A stretch of 64,000 bases of DNA from Isochrysis galbana (GCA_018136815.1 CM030942.1:869797-933796); one strand, 5' to 3'; shown: positions 19,750 to 29,108, counted from the first letter of the stretch. The notes: generated by a model from the letters alone, not told the origin. A program made the numbers and translations.

Positions 19750-20751
19750 GCTCTGCAGGCTATTTCGCTATTTTCCGCTCTACCGTTATAACCGCGATGG
19801 TAAATCATCAATCTTCGTTCTTATGTCTATCTCTACGTCTACGATGGCTCCACGCTTCTATCAATCACTACACTTCATTCAATGTTGGTCTACCATTATA
19901 TCCACGTGGCCAAGCAGCTTCTACAGGCTTCTTTCTACTCGGAATATGAATATGCTCTAGCTCTGGACTGATCACCCAGGCATGGAGATCAAGGGAGTAG
20001 TAAGCACGTGTCGATGAAGAACAAGGAAGTAGCAAGTAGCGAGCATCTTGCTTGCTAAAGTACACCCTCAAGAACCTCAAGCGTCTAGACTCTATAAGTC
20101 CAACATCTCTGTAAGCTTCTAGACTTTTTAAGTCTACCAGCTACTCCATGGCTAAGCTACGAAAAGCTATAGGTAAAGTGCACGCCGCTGTGCTCGCGTT
20201 GAGACGCTATTCGCCGATGAATCTTGTAGGATCTTCACTAAGCATGGATGAATCCCTTTCGCGCCTTTCCTGTGTGCAATCCTTCTCTAGGACGACGAGT
20301 TCTCTTCTGGCCAATTGGTTCCTTCTTTGCTCTCTCTGTTGACCCACCGTGGCTTTCGCTCCCGTGTTTATTACGTGTTGCCCTTGTTTATGTTAGAAAG
20401 TGGTGTGGCGTGTCTTCGTACGCACCCAGCAGCCGTCGCAGCGCTCTGCGATCGAAGCCGTACCGTGACCCCTCGTACCCTTGAGCCCCTACTGCCTTGT
20501 GTGTGGTCTCTCGCTAGAAATCACCCACTAGAGATTGATTCAATCTGTTCCTATGGACCCATCACCGCCCTTTGCACCGCCAAATCCGCCCTCGCCGCCG
20601 CGCGCGGACCCCGTCACCACTGCACCCGTGCCCAAGCCTTCCCAAGTATCTTCACCCGCTACCCAAGTTGATAGGCCGCCTACGGACGCGTGGGTTGCCA
20701 AGGATGGAGTCTCAGGAGCCTTACCCGGATCCTGGGAACAGTCCATCTCCA
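19750..20751. other. Intergenic, possible 5' region of an unidentified element
   Basis: A short Pro-rich frame (20553-20765, MDPSPPFAPPNPPSPPR) sits at the right end, where a TA-type repeat begins. The two TCTAGACT words at about 20090 and 20120 flank short direct repeats. No supported gene. Confidence 0.3.
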
Positions 20752-20928
20752 CATCTGTGTGTTGAATGGCGCGTCGAAAATGTGCATATTTCTCATTAGT
20801 CATTAGATTCTGCCCAATATACTCATTTCCAGTAGCATATCCTAAGATCTCGTGATAAAACCTCAATCTTGACTTAGTGAATTTTCACCCTTAGAAGTTA
20901 AAAAGTCCTGTTTGACCGCCCTACAACG
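20752..20928 (+). mobile_element. Repeat D with right end TTTGACCGCCCTA
   Basis: The sequence from TCTGTGTGTTGAATGGCG to GTTTGACCGCCCTA is repeated at about 52155-52335 with few changes. Shared words include AAAATGTGCATATTTCT, GTGATAAAACCTCAATCTT and GAATTTTCACCCTTAGAAG. Its right end matches the inverted-repeat tip of the element at 61032-62603, so it belongs to the same TA-flanked superfamily. A left inverted repeat was not found, so it is probably truncated. Confidence 0.6.
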
Positions 20929-20934
20929 CTAGGC

Positions 20935-21100
20935 CCAAAGTAGTGTATAGTGTACATGGGCCGACCCCCCGAAACCGAACAAAAAGGTACGAGTTGGGGG
21001 AGCGGGAAGGGGAGAGAAAGAAGTGGGGGTGAGGGCGATGTCGAGCGAGAATCCGGATGAGGAGTGAGCAAATAGTAGCATAGCGGGCATATTCAAGAAA
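20935..21100 (+). mobile_element. LINE 3' UTR remnant, diverged
   Basis: Contains CATGGGCCGACCCCCCGAAACC followed by a purine-rich tract, in the order seen in the other 3' UTR copies. The terminal AGTAGGTG word is not recognisable. Confidence 0.4.
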
Positions 21101-21282
21101 GTGTTTTTTGAATGAAATCAGATGAAATATAAATACAAGTAAAGGTGAAGGAATTTAAGAATTCGACAGTACCCCGGTGCACGTGCAGAAGCGTATTCGC
21201 AAGGCGTTCACAGATGCGCACTGTTGCCCATACGCCCAAATGTCACACGCAGTCTCGCACCGGCCACGGGTACATAAGAAAT

Positions 21283-21991
21283 CTACTTGCGGGTGTTCTT
21301 GGGGTAGAGGAACTTGGAGACGCTGAACGCATCTGCGAGGCAAGGCAATAGCAATTGGTCGATCGGGTGTTGGTTGTCGTCCATCAGCTGCTACAATCGG
21401 ACGATGTCAATACGGGCCGGCATGGAATTTAAAACAATTCTCGGACCGTGTGATGAGCACATGGGAACTGAAAGGCAATTTCGGCTGAGGGGCAGCCACT
21501 TACTCGAGGTGATCGAGTTGGCACCGCCACCAACCCACTTCTCCATGGCGCGAATCTGGATGTCAGCCAGCTTCGGGACCTCAGCGTAAGCTACACAAGA
21601 TGGCAGGGTAAGACAGGCAACCTCAGTGACCAATCAGCCACAAGAAGCAGTAAGTCCGCCTAAAATCAGGGGTCATTGTCGCGTAGGATCAGCAGAAAAG
21701 GGTCGGCACTCACTGCCCGGCTCATTGGTGACCCACGGGAAGATGCCACCCTTGCCCGCCGCCGACGAAGACGACTTGGAGGCTGACTTCGGGGCCGCCT
21801 TCGGGGCCGCCTTCGGGGCCGCCTTCGGGGCCGGCTTCTTGGCCATCATGACAGCGGAGGAGCGCGGCACGACCTTGCTCGCGGCGAGCGCTGGCGTCAC
21901 AAGAGCATTGGAACTGCATTAGGGCGGGCGGCGCAATGTGAGCATTCAGGAGCTGACGCAGAGTCCCCTGCCATTACCTATTCGTCCCCAT
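21283..21991 (-). CDS. Small Lys/Ala/Pro-rich N-terminal protein, four exons, family not recognised
   Basis: Exons: 21991-21978, 21913-21714, 21590-21504 and 21332-21283. The introns are GT-AG and every join keeps phase; the first exon has only 14 bases. The product has 116 residues. Residues about 1-30 (ALVTPALAASKVVPRSSA, then VMMAKK) look like a cleavable targeting region. Four AAPK-type repeats follow, then a Ser-rich linker, and the conserved-looking core GGIFPWVTNEPGTYAEVPK. It ends with SKFLYPKNTRK. The FPW-x-TNEPGTYA core reminds me of small plastid proteins of algae, but I cannot name the family. There is no transmembrane segment. The consistent splice phases are the main evidence that this is a real gene. 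Confidence 0.6.
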
Positions 21992-22079
21992 TCCGTCTGC
22001 GCGGGCGCTCGCGGCGTGTGAGTGTCGACGCACAGAAGGGCGCAGAGGCAGAGAAGAAGAACGCGCAGCATTTTCCAGA

Positions 22080-22450
22080 GCGAGCGAGCTTCGGGCGAGA
22101 AGATATCCGTCGAGGGCGCTGGGGGGAGGGGGGGGGGGCGAGGGGGGTCAATTTACTGCCCCGCCCCCGCCCCCCCCCCCCCCCCCCAAGCCCCCCCCGC
22201 CCGCCCGCCCGCCCCCCCACCTTCCTCCCACTTCCCTTCTACTCTAGAGACTCCATTTCCCTGTCTCTTTCTTCTCCTCACCATTCCAAAGCTGCTCCAC
22301 GACTGACGGCGGTCTCCTCGGCCCCACCTACTCCTAGTTGTTTCTTCTCTCAGTGGGGGGAAAGAGGCAAAGGCAAGTTTGGCCGGAGAAGAGAAAGATC
22401 GCAGCTTGAAGATTGCAGCTTGAAGATTTCATACTGCTTACTGCATACTG
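22080..22450. other. C/G-rich tract and unassigned sequence upstream of the small four-exon gene
   Basis: Runs of G (about 22120-22145) and C (about 22160-22215) are followed by pyrimidine-rich sequence. GCAGCTTGAAGATTGCAGC is a short near-repeat at about 22400-22425. The first part could be a promoter for the minus-strand gene. Nothing else is seen. Confidence 0.3.
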
Positions 22451-22452
22451 CA

Positions 22453-22575
22453 AACATAACTAACTTTATAGTTGCTAGCTATGGAGCGCACCTACTCTCC
22501 TGGCCTGACCGCCAGCCTCCTCGTCCACACAGAGCAGTCGCTACTGAAGCGGCCGCGGCCCCCGTCAGTGTTTAA
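22453..22575 (+). mobile_element. A-type LINE 5' leader, short copy
   Basis: ATAACTAACTTTATAGTTGC precedes ATGGAGCGC at 22482. The leader peptide starts MERTYSPG and reaches KRPRPP about 25 residues later, as in the copies at 30757 and 59171 (minus). Downstream sequence is unrelated to the other copies. Confidence 0.6.
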
Positions 22576-22980
22576 CTCCTTACTGCTGGGTCGAAGCGCC
22601 GAAATCGGCGCTTCTCTCCAGCGCGTTTGCACCATGGCCCGCAGTGGAAGAGCCTCTTACGCGAAACAAAAGGCACTAAAGGCTAGCCCGGTCACTCACT
22701 AGGGGCGGTGCGCCGCGCATCCTGTTACTTCATCACAAGTTAAAAGATGCCAAGGGGGGCCACTGAACGCACAGGCACACTAACAGTATCGTCACAGTAT
22801 CGCCGCTCACAAATCAAACGCACACACGGGACACGGGGGCATTGCGTGGGAGACTCACACAAGCGAACAAGGACAAGGAGAGAAGGGGAGAGATCACGGC
22901 TCGACTCATGCGGCCCTCTCCACCTCCTCATCCCAATATAAGTTCTAGAGTGCACACCACGCAAAACCATCCGTGACATA
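22576..22980. other. Repeat debris
   Basis: GTAGCCCGGTCACTCACTA-like sequence at about 22682-22702 recurs at 49376-49400. No ORF of note. Mixed short frames only. Confidence 0.35.
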
Positions 22981-23110
22981 GGGGTAGGCCAGGATGTCCA
23001 CAAATTCTCGCCCAAATATCCCTCAAAAATCAAAAATATCCAAGAAATATCCAAGCTCCAAGCGCCGGCCCAAATATCCCCCAAAATATCTCAAAACTAT
23101 TATTATAAGT
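22981..23110 (+). repeat. AT-rich repeat F (AAATATCC words), forward copy
   Basis: GGGGTAGGCCAGGATGTCCA, then CAAATTCTCGCCCAAATATC, then multiple AAATATCC words and TTATTATAA. The reverse complement appears at about 39255-39385, and a fragment at about 62600-62660. The class is unknown; the borders next to CCTACCCCT suggest a mobile unit. Confidence 0.6.
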
Positions 23111-23179
23111 TCTCCTCGCACTTGCACCAATTCGTCGCCTGCCACACCTCCGCGGGCCCCTACCTACTTACTCTCTTAC

Positions 23180-23305
23180 TCAACTGCTAACTTTATAGTT
23201 AGACGCGATGGAGCGCGCCAGCGAGCCTCTCCTCTCCTTCGGGCCCCCCGCCGAGGGAGGGAGGCCCCCCAGCTCCCATGGACCTGTCGCAGTCGAAGCG
23301 ACCCA
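23180..23305 (+). mobile_element. A-type LINE 5' leader, interrupted by a hAT-type element
   Basis: CTAACTTTATAGTTAGACGC precedes ATGGAGCGC at 23209. The leader reads MERASEPLLSFGPPAEGG. It is cut at the target site GCCCCTAG by the element at 23314-23905; the copy does not clearly continue after it. Confidence 0.65.
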
Positions 23306-23313
23306 GCCCCTAG

Positions 23314-23905
23314 TAGGGCCTGACAAGAGTTGCCGGCAACTTTTTGAGCAAAACTTTGGGGTGTTTGAGAGGGCGAGCAACTTTTGAGCAACTTTAAGGG
23401 CCACAGGCAACATTGAGCAACTCGAGCAACTTACCTAGCAACTTACCCATAGATAGGCCCGTTAGAGGAGCAACCTACCCCTCCTAGATCTATAGATAGG
23501 CCGAGCGTGCAACTTTAACTTTAACCCCTCTGCCTCTTCTTATTCAACTTATTCACATAAACATCGGTGGATCGATAGAAGAGCACCTACTTGCGGAACG
23601 CCCCCCTCCCCTCTGCCTCTTCTTATTCACATAAACATCATGTTTATGTATGAAAAGTGCATGGGTTCTAGCGCCCGCGTCGCTATCTTGTTCCCTGCAG
23701 TGTTCCCAGCATCCAGCATTCCCTCTCGCCGCGCTGACGCCCGGCAGCACGCGGCGCGGCGATCGCGGCGCAATGAACAATGAACGAGCAACTCCGAGCA
23801 ACTTCGAGCAACTCTGCGAGCAACTTTGCCCCTTTTGGGGCCTATTTCGAGCAACTTTTGCGAGCAACTTTGGGGGTCTGAGCGAGCAACTCTTGTCAGG
23901 CCCTA
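23314..23905. mobile_element. Non-autonomous hAT-type element with 8-bp target duplication
   Basis: The 20-bp inverted repeats are TAGGGCCTGACAAGAGTTGC at 23314-23333 and its exact complement at 23886-23905. Direct 8-bp repeats GCCCCTAG lie at 23306-23313 and 23906-23913. An 8-bp duplication and a TAGGG/CAGGG-type tip are typical of hAT transposons. Both subterminal regions are packed with GAGCAACTT words (about a dozen), probably transposase-binding sites. The 592-bp element has no transposase frame, so it is a MITE-like copy. Confidence 0.88.
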
Positions 23906-23913
23906 GCCCCTAG

Positions 23914-24060
23914 CGGTTGAAGGGGCGCAACGAAGACTACCGGTAGTCTTAAAGACAACGACTTCACCTTGTCATAACTAGGTCAAATTAGCACCCTGAT
24001 CTGTATTTTTTGCGCCCAGGCAGCTAATATGGTCACTATCTAAGAGCCCCCTCCCGAGCA
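23914..24060. repeat. Dispersed repeat H (GGGGCGCAACGAAGACTACC)
   Basis: AGGGGCGCAACGAAGACTAC followed by CGGTAGTC recurs at about 49432-49462. GACTACCGGTAGTC is a perfect 14-base palindrome. A related hairpin GTAGTCTTAAAGACTACC occurs at about 61642. Confidence 0.5.
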
Positions 24061-24084
24061 CGTTAAGAATGGGCTCGCATTGAA

Positions 24085-24421
24085 TGAAGATGTTGCCACG
24101 TACCTCACCCACTACTGGTGCTTTATCAGAAGGTCACAAGTAGGTACTGGACAGCGCCGTATCAGTCAAGCAGATGTGTTGAGCATTTCAGGCGAACAGT
24201 TTTACGATGCCATCTGTGCAGCTGCGACGGAGAGAGATGTGGAAGTCGTATACTGCCCTGCGAAAAAGGTTGCAAAGCTGCTCAACTGGACGAAATTCAT
24301 GCGTTTCACCGATTGCGCAAACTTCGTGGAATGGATCAACAACAAATTCAAACACGCGCCTATCGACGCTTCTTGCGTGTGTTGTCCTCCGCTAAAAGAA
24401 ATTCCAGCTCCACCATCTTAG
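24085..24421 (+). CDS. Unrecognised short ORF, doubtful
   Basis: An open frame of about 113 codons from ATG 24080 (MNEDVATYLTHYWCFIRR) to TAG, with a normal amino-acid mix (TRP, CYS and aromatic residues spread evenly), unlike the low-complexity frames around it. No motif is recognised. It may be an exon or transposon remnant rather than a full gene. Confidence 0.25.
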
Positions 24422-24539
24422 TATCTTACTTAGTGTCGTGAAGTGTACCTTGGCCCGGGGAGGTGATGGCGCCGTTGCTCCGCTTTCCCGCCCAGTGTCC
24501 AGTGTACTGATATTGACGTTCTACTGGTAATTAATACAG

Positions 24540-24700
24540 TTCCCGCGCGCATTTTCGCGCGCGCCACCCCCCAGGGGCCCCCAGGGGGCACCTAAATGTC
24601 CCGGGACATTTCGGGACATGTCCCCTTTTGACAAAACAGCCCCAAATGTCTTGTTGACTGTCCGGTGTCTGGACATTTTGGCCATGGCCTAGACACCATC
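24540..24700. other. Inverted-repeat-rich stretch
   Basis: AAATGTCCCGGGACATTT is an 18-base perfect palindrome at about 24593-24610. GGACATGTCC follows nearby, with AAATGTCTTG and TGGACATTTTGG further right. It could be a MITE relic; no borders were resolved. Confidence 0.4.
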
Positions 24701-25107
24701 GAGCCACAGTGTGGTACACACTGCTTGCTTGCGTTCGGCGAGCGCCCGATCCATGGCCTCCCCTGCCTCCAGGCCTACAGGTCCAGGTCCACTGCATTGC
24801 AGTGAGGACTTAGGAGCGGTCGACGTTGCCTCGTTGCCGCGCTGCCGCTGCACGCAGTGCAGCGGCTCAGATGGCGCCTCGAGCGGCTGGGAAGCCGGAA
24901 GGGCATCTCAGCTCTCAGCCCGCCTTCTGCGCGTCGATCCCCCACGGATCACCGGACTCCCACAGCCCACAGGTTCGACATTCGACATGGCCAGTAGGCT
25001 GTGCGCTGTGCGGCCGTGCGGCCTGAGGGAGGTCACCGCGCCGAGGGGTGGCCACCCGGTGGGACCCGACGACGCCCTCCCGCGTTCCTGCCACCTTAAG
25101 TCTAGCG
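24700..25107. other. Intergenic, no supported gene
   Basis: A 202-codon plus frame starting at 24711 runs through this stretch and into the hAT-type element, so it cannot be one natural gene as read. No domain was seen. Confidence 0.35.
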
Positions 25108-25115
25108 CTCTCGTC

Positions 25116-25306
25116 CCTAGATGGGAAATACGTATTTACCGTATTTGGCCAGAGGCCAAATACATATGTATTTGGCTGTATTTGAAGCGCGTCCTGGGTT
25201 GTAGCCCTCGAATGTATTTGAAATGTATTTGGCCGGAGGCCGAATACATATGTATTTGGCTGTATTTGCAGGCCCTAGCACCGTATTACCGTATTTCCCA
25301 TCTAGG
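25116..25306. mobile_element. Small hAT-type MITE with 8-bp target duplication
   Basis: Inverted tips CCTAGATGGGAAATACG (25116-25132) and the exact complement at the right end (to 25306). Direct repeats CTCTCGTC at 25108-25115 and 25307-25314. The 191-bp interior has two copies of a GGCC-AAATACATATGTATTTGGCTGTATTT-like block, each palindromic at its centre. There is no coding capacity. The interior words recall the subterminal AAACATATGTTTTT of the larger hAT element at 57399. Confidence 0.88.
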
Positions 25307-25379
25307 CTCTCGTCACTAGTGCGAGGTTGAGGTTGGCTCCCATTATAAGTTTTCCCTGTTCCTTTTTGTCCTCTCCAGG

Positions 25380-25500
25380 AGCTTTCCCCCGATAGCTATC
25401 GGGGTATCGGGGGCGCTGTTGGCCATCGGGATCGGGCGAAAATTTCCCCCATGTAGGGAGGGGCCCCCGATAGCTATTGGGGGGCGTTGGCTCCTGGGGG
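25380..25500. other. Inverted GATAGCTATC repeats
   Basis: CCCCGATAGCTATCGGGG is a perfect palindrome at about 25388-25405. CCCCCGATAGCTATTGGGGG is a near-perfect one at about 25467-25486. It may be the remains of another small inverted-repeat element. Confidence 0.5.
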
Positions 25501-25644
25501 GTTTAACATATTAGTTTTACTCTTGCGCAGAGCTGCATTTTCTCCGCTCGAGCGAGCATCGCGCGGGCGAGCGACGCTGCCAGAGAGAGCGGGTTGGGCC
25601 AACACCGCATTCGCAGCGGGGAAGATAGGGGAAACGGCGGCACG

Positions 25645-26049
25645 ATGTGGGTGCGGATATGCTCTATACTGCCGACTCTGCTGTCTGCACTCTTTTTCGT
25701 CGGACGAATGCCTCCTGTTGCCTGCTTGCGCCCTCCCCTCGCTGCACAAGTCGCCGCCGCACGCATGTCGCCAGCAGTTGCTCTTTGCGTTGAAGAGGTA
25801 GCAGCGACCAGCGCGTCGGAAGTGTGCCGCCTAGACGGCTCTACTCACCTTCTATCTGTGACCGCCAACGACCTCAACGCCTGGCAGCTCGCTGTGCCGC
25901 TTGCTGCAGACGGATCGTTGAATGGCCAGCTTTTGGGGAGAGACCTGATCCTCATGTATCTATACGCGCACATCCCGGTGTTTCTGTACTTGGGATGGTT
26001 TTTTCAGAGGAACGGATCGCTGAAGAATGCCTGGCCGCCCAAATTCTGA
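25645..26049 (+). CDS. Possible small membrane protein with N-terminal targeting sequence
   Basis: From ATG 25645 the frame encodes 134 residues. Residues 1-15 are hydrophobic (CSILPTLLSALFFVG), followed by a Cys/Pro/Arg/Ala-rich stretch as in bipartite plastid pre-sequences. A second hydrophobic segment (LILMYLYAHIPVFLYLGWFF) sits near the C terminus, which ends in a short polar tail (GSLKNAWPPKF). The layout suggests a single-pass thylakoid or plastid membrane protein, but no family is recognised. The frame is intact, and neighbouring sequence is repeat-like. Confidence 0.4.
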   Translation: MWVRICSILPTLLSALFFVGRMPPVACLRPPLAAQVAAARMSPAVALCVEEVAATSASEVCRLDGSTHLLSVTANDLNAWQLAVPLAADGSLNGQLLGRDLILMYLYAHIPVFLYLGWFFQRNGSLKNAWPPKF

Positions 26050-26303
26050 CTATGCTCGAGCGAGCGGCGCGAAACGCGTTGACGCGCATCGTTGCATCGG
26101 TCCCTTAGCATACGATAGCCCACAGGACATGAAGCAAGTGAAGCATGAAGCAGCTGCCGAATCGTCGTACGTAGTAGTATTAGAGGGTGTGCGTACGCAG
26201 ATCGTGTGGAGTATGTACCTGTAGTGAATGTGACCGAGAGAAACCACATGTGCTACAACGTGTGAGGAACGGATACACCGACGCCGACAACATGTTTCAT
26301 ACT

Positions 26304-26328
26304 TGGGGTTAGGGTTAGGGTTAGGAGT
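26304..26328 (+). repeat. Interstitial telomere-like (GGGTTA)3
   Basis: GGGGTTAGGGTTAGGGTTAG directly precedes AACTAAGTTTATACTCAG, the A/B-type LINE 5' end. A shorter doublet is at about 5273. Such arrays occur as telomere-repair scars or at retroelement target sites. Confidence 0.8.
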
Positions 26329-26660
26329 AACTAAGTTTATACTCAGTGGCCGACTACACGGTACGCCCCCCCTTCCCGGAGGATTGTGCTGAAAATCTTT
26401 TGTTTCATTGCGCAACTATCGTTAACACGATAGGGTCATGGAGCGCGCGCCGTTCCCCTCCTCTGTCGCCCATCCCGCCGCGACAGACGATCGCGATCGG
26501 CCTATGGCCGAAGAGACTGAAACCTCGGGTGCGATTTTTTCCGGTCCCCGTCCGTCGCCCCGCACCATCCTCAAAACACACACAAATTTCACTCCTCGCC
26601 AGGCGCCAGAGCCTTTAAAATTGGAGCTCGCTGGCTCGGGCCCCGGCAGGTTGGTCAGAG
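26329..26660 (+). mobile_element. A-type LINE 5' leader, diverged copy
   Basis: AACTAAGTTTATACTCAG begins the copy. ATGGAGCGCGCGCCG at 26438 starts a leader MERAPFPSSVAHPAATDD. The sequence is closest to the copy at 34489 (MVVERASLPSSPAVIP). The 3' limit is unclear. Confidence 0.5.
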
Positions 26661-26739
26661 CGACAAGCCGGCGCAATGTGGGATGTGGGCCAGGGCGTGC
26701 GATCTGTGCTCTGTGCCCAGCTCTCTCAACCTACTTTTA

Positions 26740-27170
26740 TAAGTGGGGGTCAATGGGGGCCTCGCGCCCCCCTCTCTCCATCGCAGACACCCCCCGGGGT
26801 GGGCCCGTACATTCAACCCCAGCCCCTGCCCTCTGGCAGGGGCAAGGCACTCATCAATTCAGCCCAGACCCTTCGTGGGCGCGGGCCACGATCTGCACCC
26901 CCACGCCCGCGTTGGGCCTGCCCTCGAGCTGACTTCCCCCCTGTCCCTGGTCGCCAGGCATACAGGGGACTTCGGGTGGCTCCCATGACCAGCGAGGCGA
27001 GCGTGGGAGAGGCAGGGGGGGCCAGGGGCTGAGCCCCAGAGCCAGAGCCCCAGTGCCCCAGTCTCCACTGCCCCTTGAGCTGCCCTTGCTGCTGGCCCTC
27101 TGGGAGCCAGGCCTGCCCCAGCCCGCCCCTCCCCCGCCTGGCCCGTCGTAGTGCACGCGGGCCCACACCC
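26740..27170 (+). mobile_element. B-type LINE 5' region, diverged copy
   Basis: GGGTCAATGGGGGCCTCGCG, CCCCCCTCTCTCCATC, GACCAGCGAGGCGAGCG and GGCAGGGGGGGCCAGGGGCT occur in the order of the B-type copies. No intact frame. It lies just to the right of an A-type leader copy. Confidence 0.5.
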
Positions 27171-27297
27171 CTTAGGGGGGTAGTGGGTGCTGGGGGGAGA
27201 GTGTGGGGCTTAGGCGATGGCGAGCGCGATACCGAGGCGGCTTGCCTTCATTTGGTCTCCTTTCCCTCAGGGTTTCTTCCCCTCCCTGTGGGGACTC

Positions 27298-27665
27298 TCA
27301 CCCTACCATGAGCCCCCCCGCGAGCACCCCGAAGGAGAGGCCCAGGAGCACCACGTACGCGACGAGAACGGCGTCGCCTTGGCTCGGCATGAGGGCGCGC
27401 CCCGAGAGGGCCTGGTAGACGCCCACGGTGGCCCACGCCGAGCACCGCGTAGCCCGTCCCCTTGTGCGCGACCCGCCACACGGCGCGGCGTGTGGTGCGG
27501 GCCGCGGGCGGGCCGCGCACGAGCGCGTTGAGCGGCTGCAGCAGGGCGAGGGCAAAGGCGACGATCCCGAGCGTGTGATGGGGGTGCGAGAAGTGGCGCC
27601 CTCGGGGCACCGACGCGACGGCGAGCGCGACGCCGGCGGCGGCCACCGCAAGGCCGCTTCGCCAT
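27298..27665 (-). pseudogene. Cytochrome b561-like fragment, frameshifted
   Basis: On the minus strand one frame gives RGRHFSHPHHTLGIVAFALA, then PLNALV and RAVWRVAHKGTGYAVLGV. The next frame continues ATVGVYQALSGRALMPSQGD and a final membrane helix ending LAGGLMVG and a stop at 27298-27300. Together this is the C-terminal half of a b561-type membrane domain: the HxHHxLG and W-R-x-x-H-x-x-x-GY elements carry the expected haem-ligand His residues. About four hydrophobic segments are visible. A frame change near 27430 and the loss of everything upstream make it a pseudogene fragment. Its upstream side joins LINE endonuclease sequence in frame. Confidence 0.6.
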
Positions 27666-27965
27666 TGGAATTTGTCCGTGGATCGGCTGTGGTATAGTCG
27701 GTCTATTCTCGTGTGGATGGTATGTGCTAGGCGTGTGAAGCCTGTGTTCGGTCCCAGCTTCATGGTTCTGTGTGCGTCCTGTAGGCCGGCGTTTTTTATA
27801 AGGGTTTTCCATTTGTCCCCGTGCACATTGGCATAAGGTGCCGGCCCCGTGCCTGCCGTGTCGGTCGCTACGTTTTCTACGCAGTTGAAGAAGTCGCCCC
27901 CCATTAGGGTCGGGGTAATGATGCTTTCCGCTACGTGTTGCTCGTGGCGAAGTTTTTCTATCTGG
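27666..27965 (-). mobile_element. LINE ORF2 endonuclease (EEP) fragment
   Basis: The minus-strand frame reads LMGGDFFNCVENVATDT, then WKTLIKNAGLQDAHRTMKLG and GFTRLAHTIHTRIDRLYHS. This is the apurinic-endonuclease-like (EEP) order of non-LTR elements: GDFN, then the L-x-D helix and the T-W/F-x-R...R-I-D-R block. The N-terminal NxN/E part and the final SDH are missing. It is the only endonuclease piece in the window. It runs in the same frame into the b561 fragment. Confidence 0.72.
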
Positions 27966-28009
27966 GCGCCCCTCGGGCTTGGGTTGTGCGCCAGGAGAGA
28001 GAGAGGGAG

Positions 28010-28650
28010 GCGGCGGCGGCGCCAGGGGAGGGAGGCGGCGGCGCCCAACAGAGAGGCTTTTCGCGCGCGCGGAAGGAGCCACCCGCGTCAAAAAACAAGC
28101 GCCCCCCCCCCGGAAAAAAAATAAAGCACCCCAAAAACAAAAGGCGCTCCCGTGTGCGTGCGAGCCTAAATTGTAACAATGGGGAACGCCGGAGCGCACG
28201 GGGACGGGGCTGAGGCTATGGGCGCGCTCTCGGCTGGCATGGAGCGCCGCAGCACAGGGACGGAGACGAGCGAGGGGCACGGAGGGCGCTCGGGCGATGG
28301 CGCTGAGCGTAGTCGGGACACCGAACGAAAGAAAAGACACGCGGGGGAGGGGAGACACGCGGGAAGAGAAAGACGAGAAGGGGCCGGAAACTCAAGGAAG
28401 CACGCGGGGGCTCGGGGGAGAGACGGGAAAGGAGAGGAGGGGAGAGGACTTCCGCGGGGGGACCGGCGGGACCGGGGAGGGGGAGGGCGGAGGGGAGAGG
28501 GGAGAGGGGAGACGGACCGATCGGGACGATGCAAGGAAGAGGGAATCGGGGCGCGGCGACGGAGAGGGAGTCGCGCGGGAAAACCTAATAGGGAGTGTAC
28601 AAAGAGGAAGTGTACAAGGACCCCTTCACCCGCAACATGGGTGCTGCTAT
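28010..28650. repeat. Purine-rich (GA/GGGGA) tract
   Basis: GGAGGGAGGCGGCGGCG gives way to hundreds of bases dominated by GGGAGAGG and GACGGG words on the plus strand. The long plus frames (174 and 138 codons) are Arg/Gly/Glu/Asp-rich and judged non-coding. Confidence 0.6.
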
Positions 28651-29108
28651 GGTTTTACCAAAATCCAAAATGGGGGGATGGGGGTAGGAAAAATAACGGG
28701 TAATTGGACCTAGGGATGCACCTTCTTAAAGCATGTACTACTATCATGCTTAGGGTTAGGAGAGACAGAAACATCAGGTGGCAACAATAATACATAGGCA
28801 CAAAAGCAACGTGATGAAGACAAACGCAAATGGTCGCGATTGGTCGGTATGCCGAAGCTAGAAGGTATTTAGAGTTTGGCTGTTGCCGATGCCGCCTCCT
28901 AGCCGGGAGCACGAGCAGAGGGTTTTCCTCGTCGTTTGCGAGTTCACGCTGGGTACAGCCTGAGGGAAAAGAAGATTGTCGAGTGCAATCCGGCAATACA
29001 TGTGCAAGTATGGCCTATGTCCTTTGAACATCTCTACGGCTAACGGCTGTCCTCCTCCATCTCGCTCTCGGTCATACCGCATTGCATTGCGAGTAGCAGA
29101 TTGGTGTA
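28651..29108. other. Intergenic, 3' flank of the J-domain gene
   Basis: A GGGTTAGG word at about 28752 and short frames only. No gene is supported. Confidence 0.3.

Noticed and set aside
23306-23913. CRISPR-like array of GAGCAACTT words
   Set aside because: Spacing is irregular, units are 9-12 bases, and exact inverted tips with an 8-bp duplication identify a DNA transposon.
24711-25319. 202-codon plus-strand ORF
   Set aside because: It runs across the left border of a transposon with exact ends, so the frame is accidental.
28179-28713. 174- and 138-codon Arg/Gly/Glu frames
   Set aside because: Composition follows the purine-rich tract; no motif or splice support.
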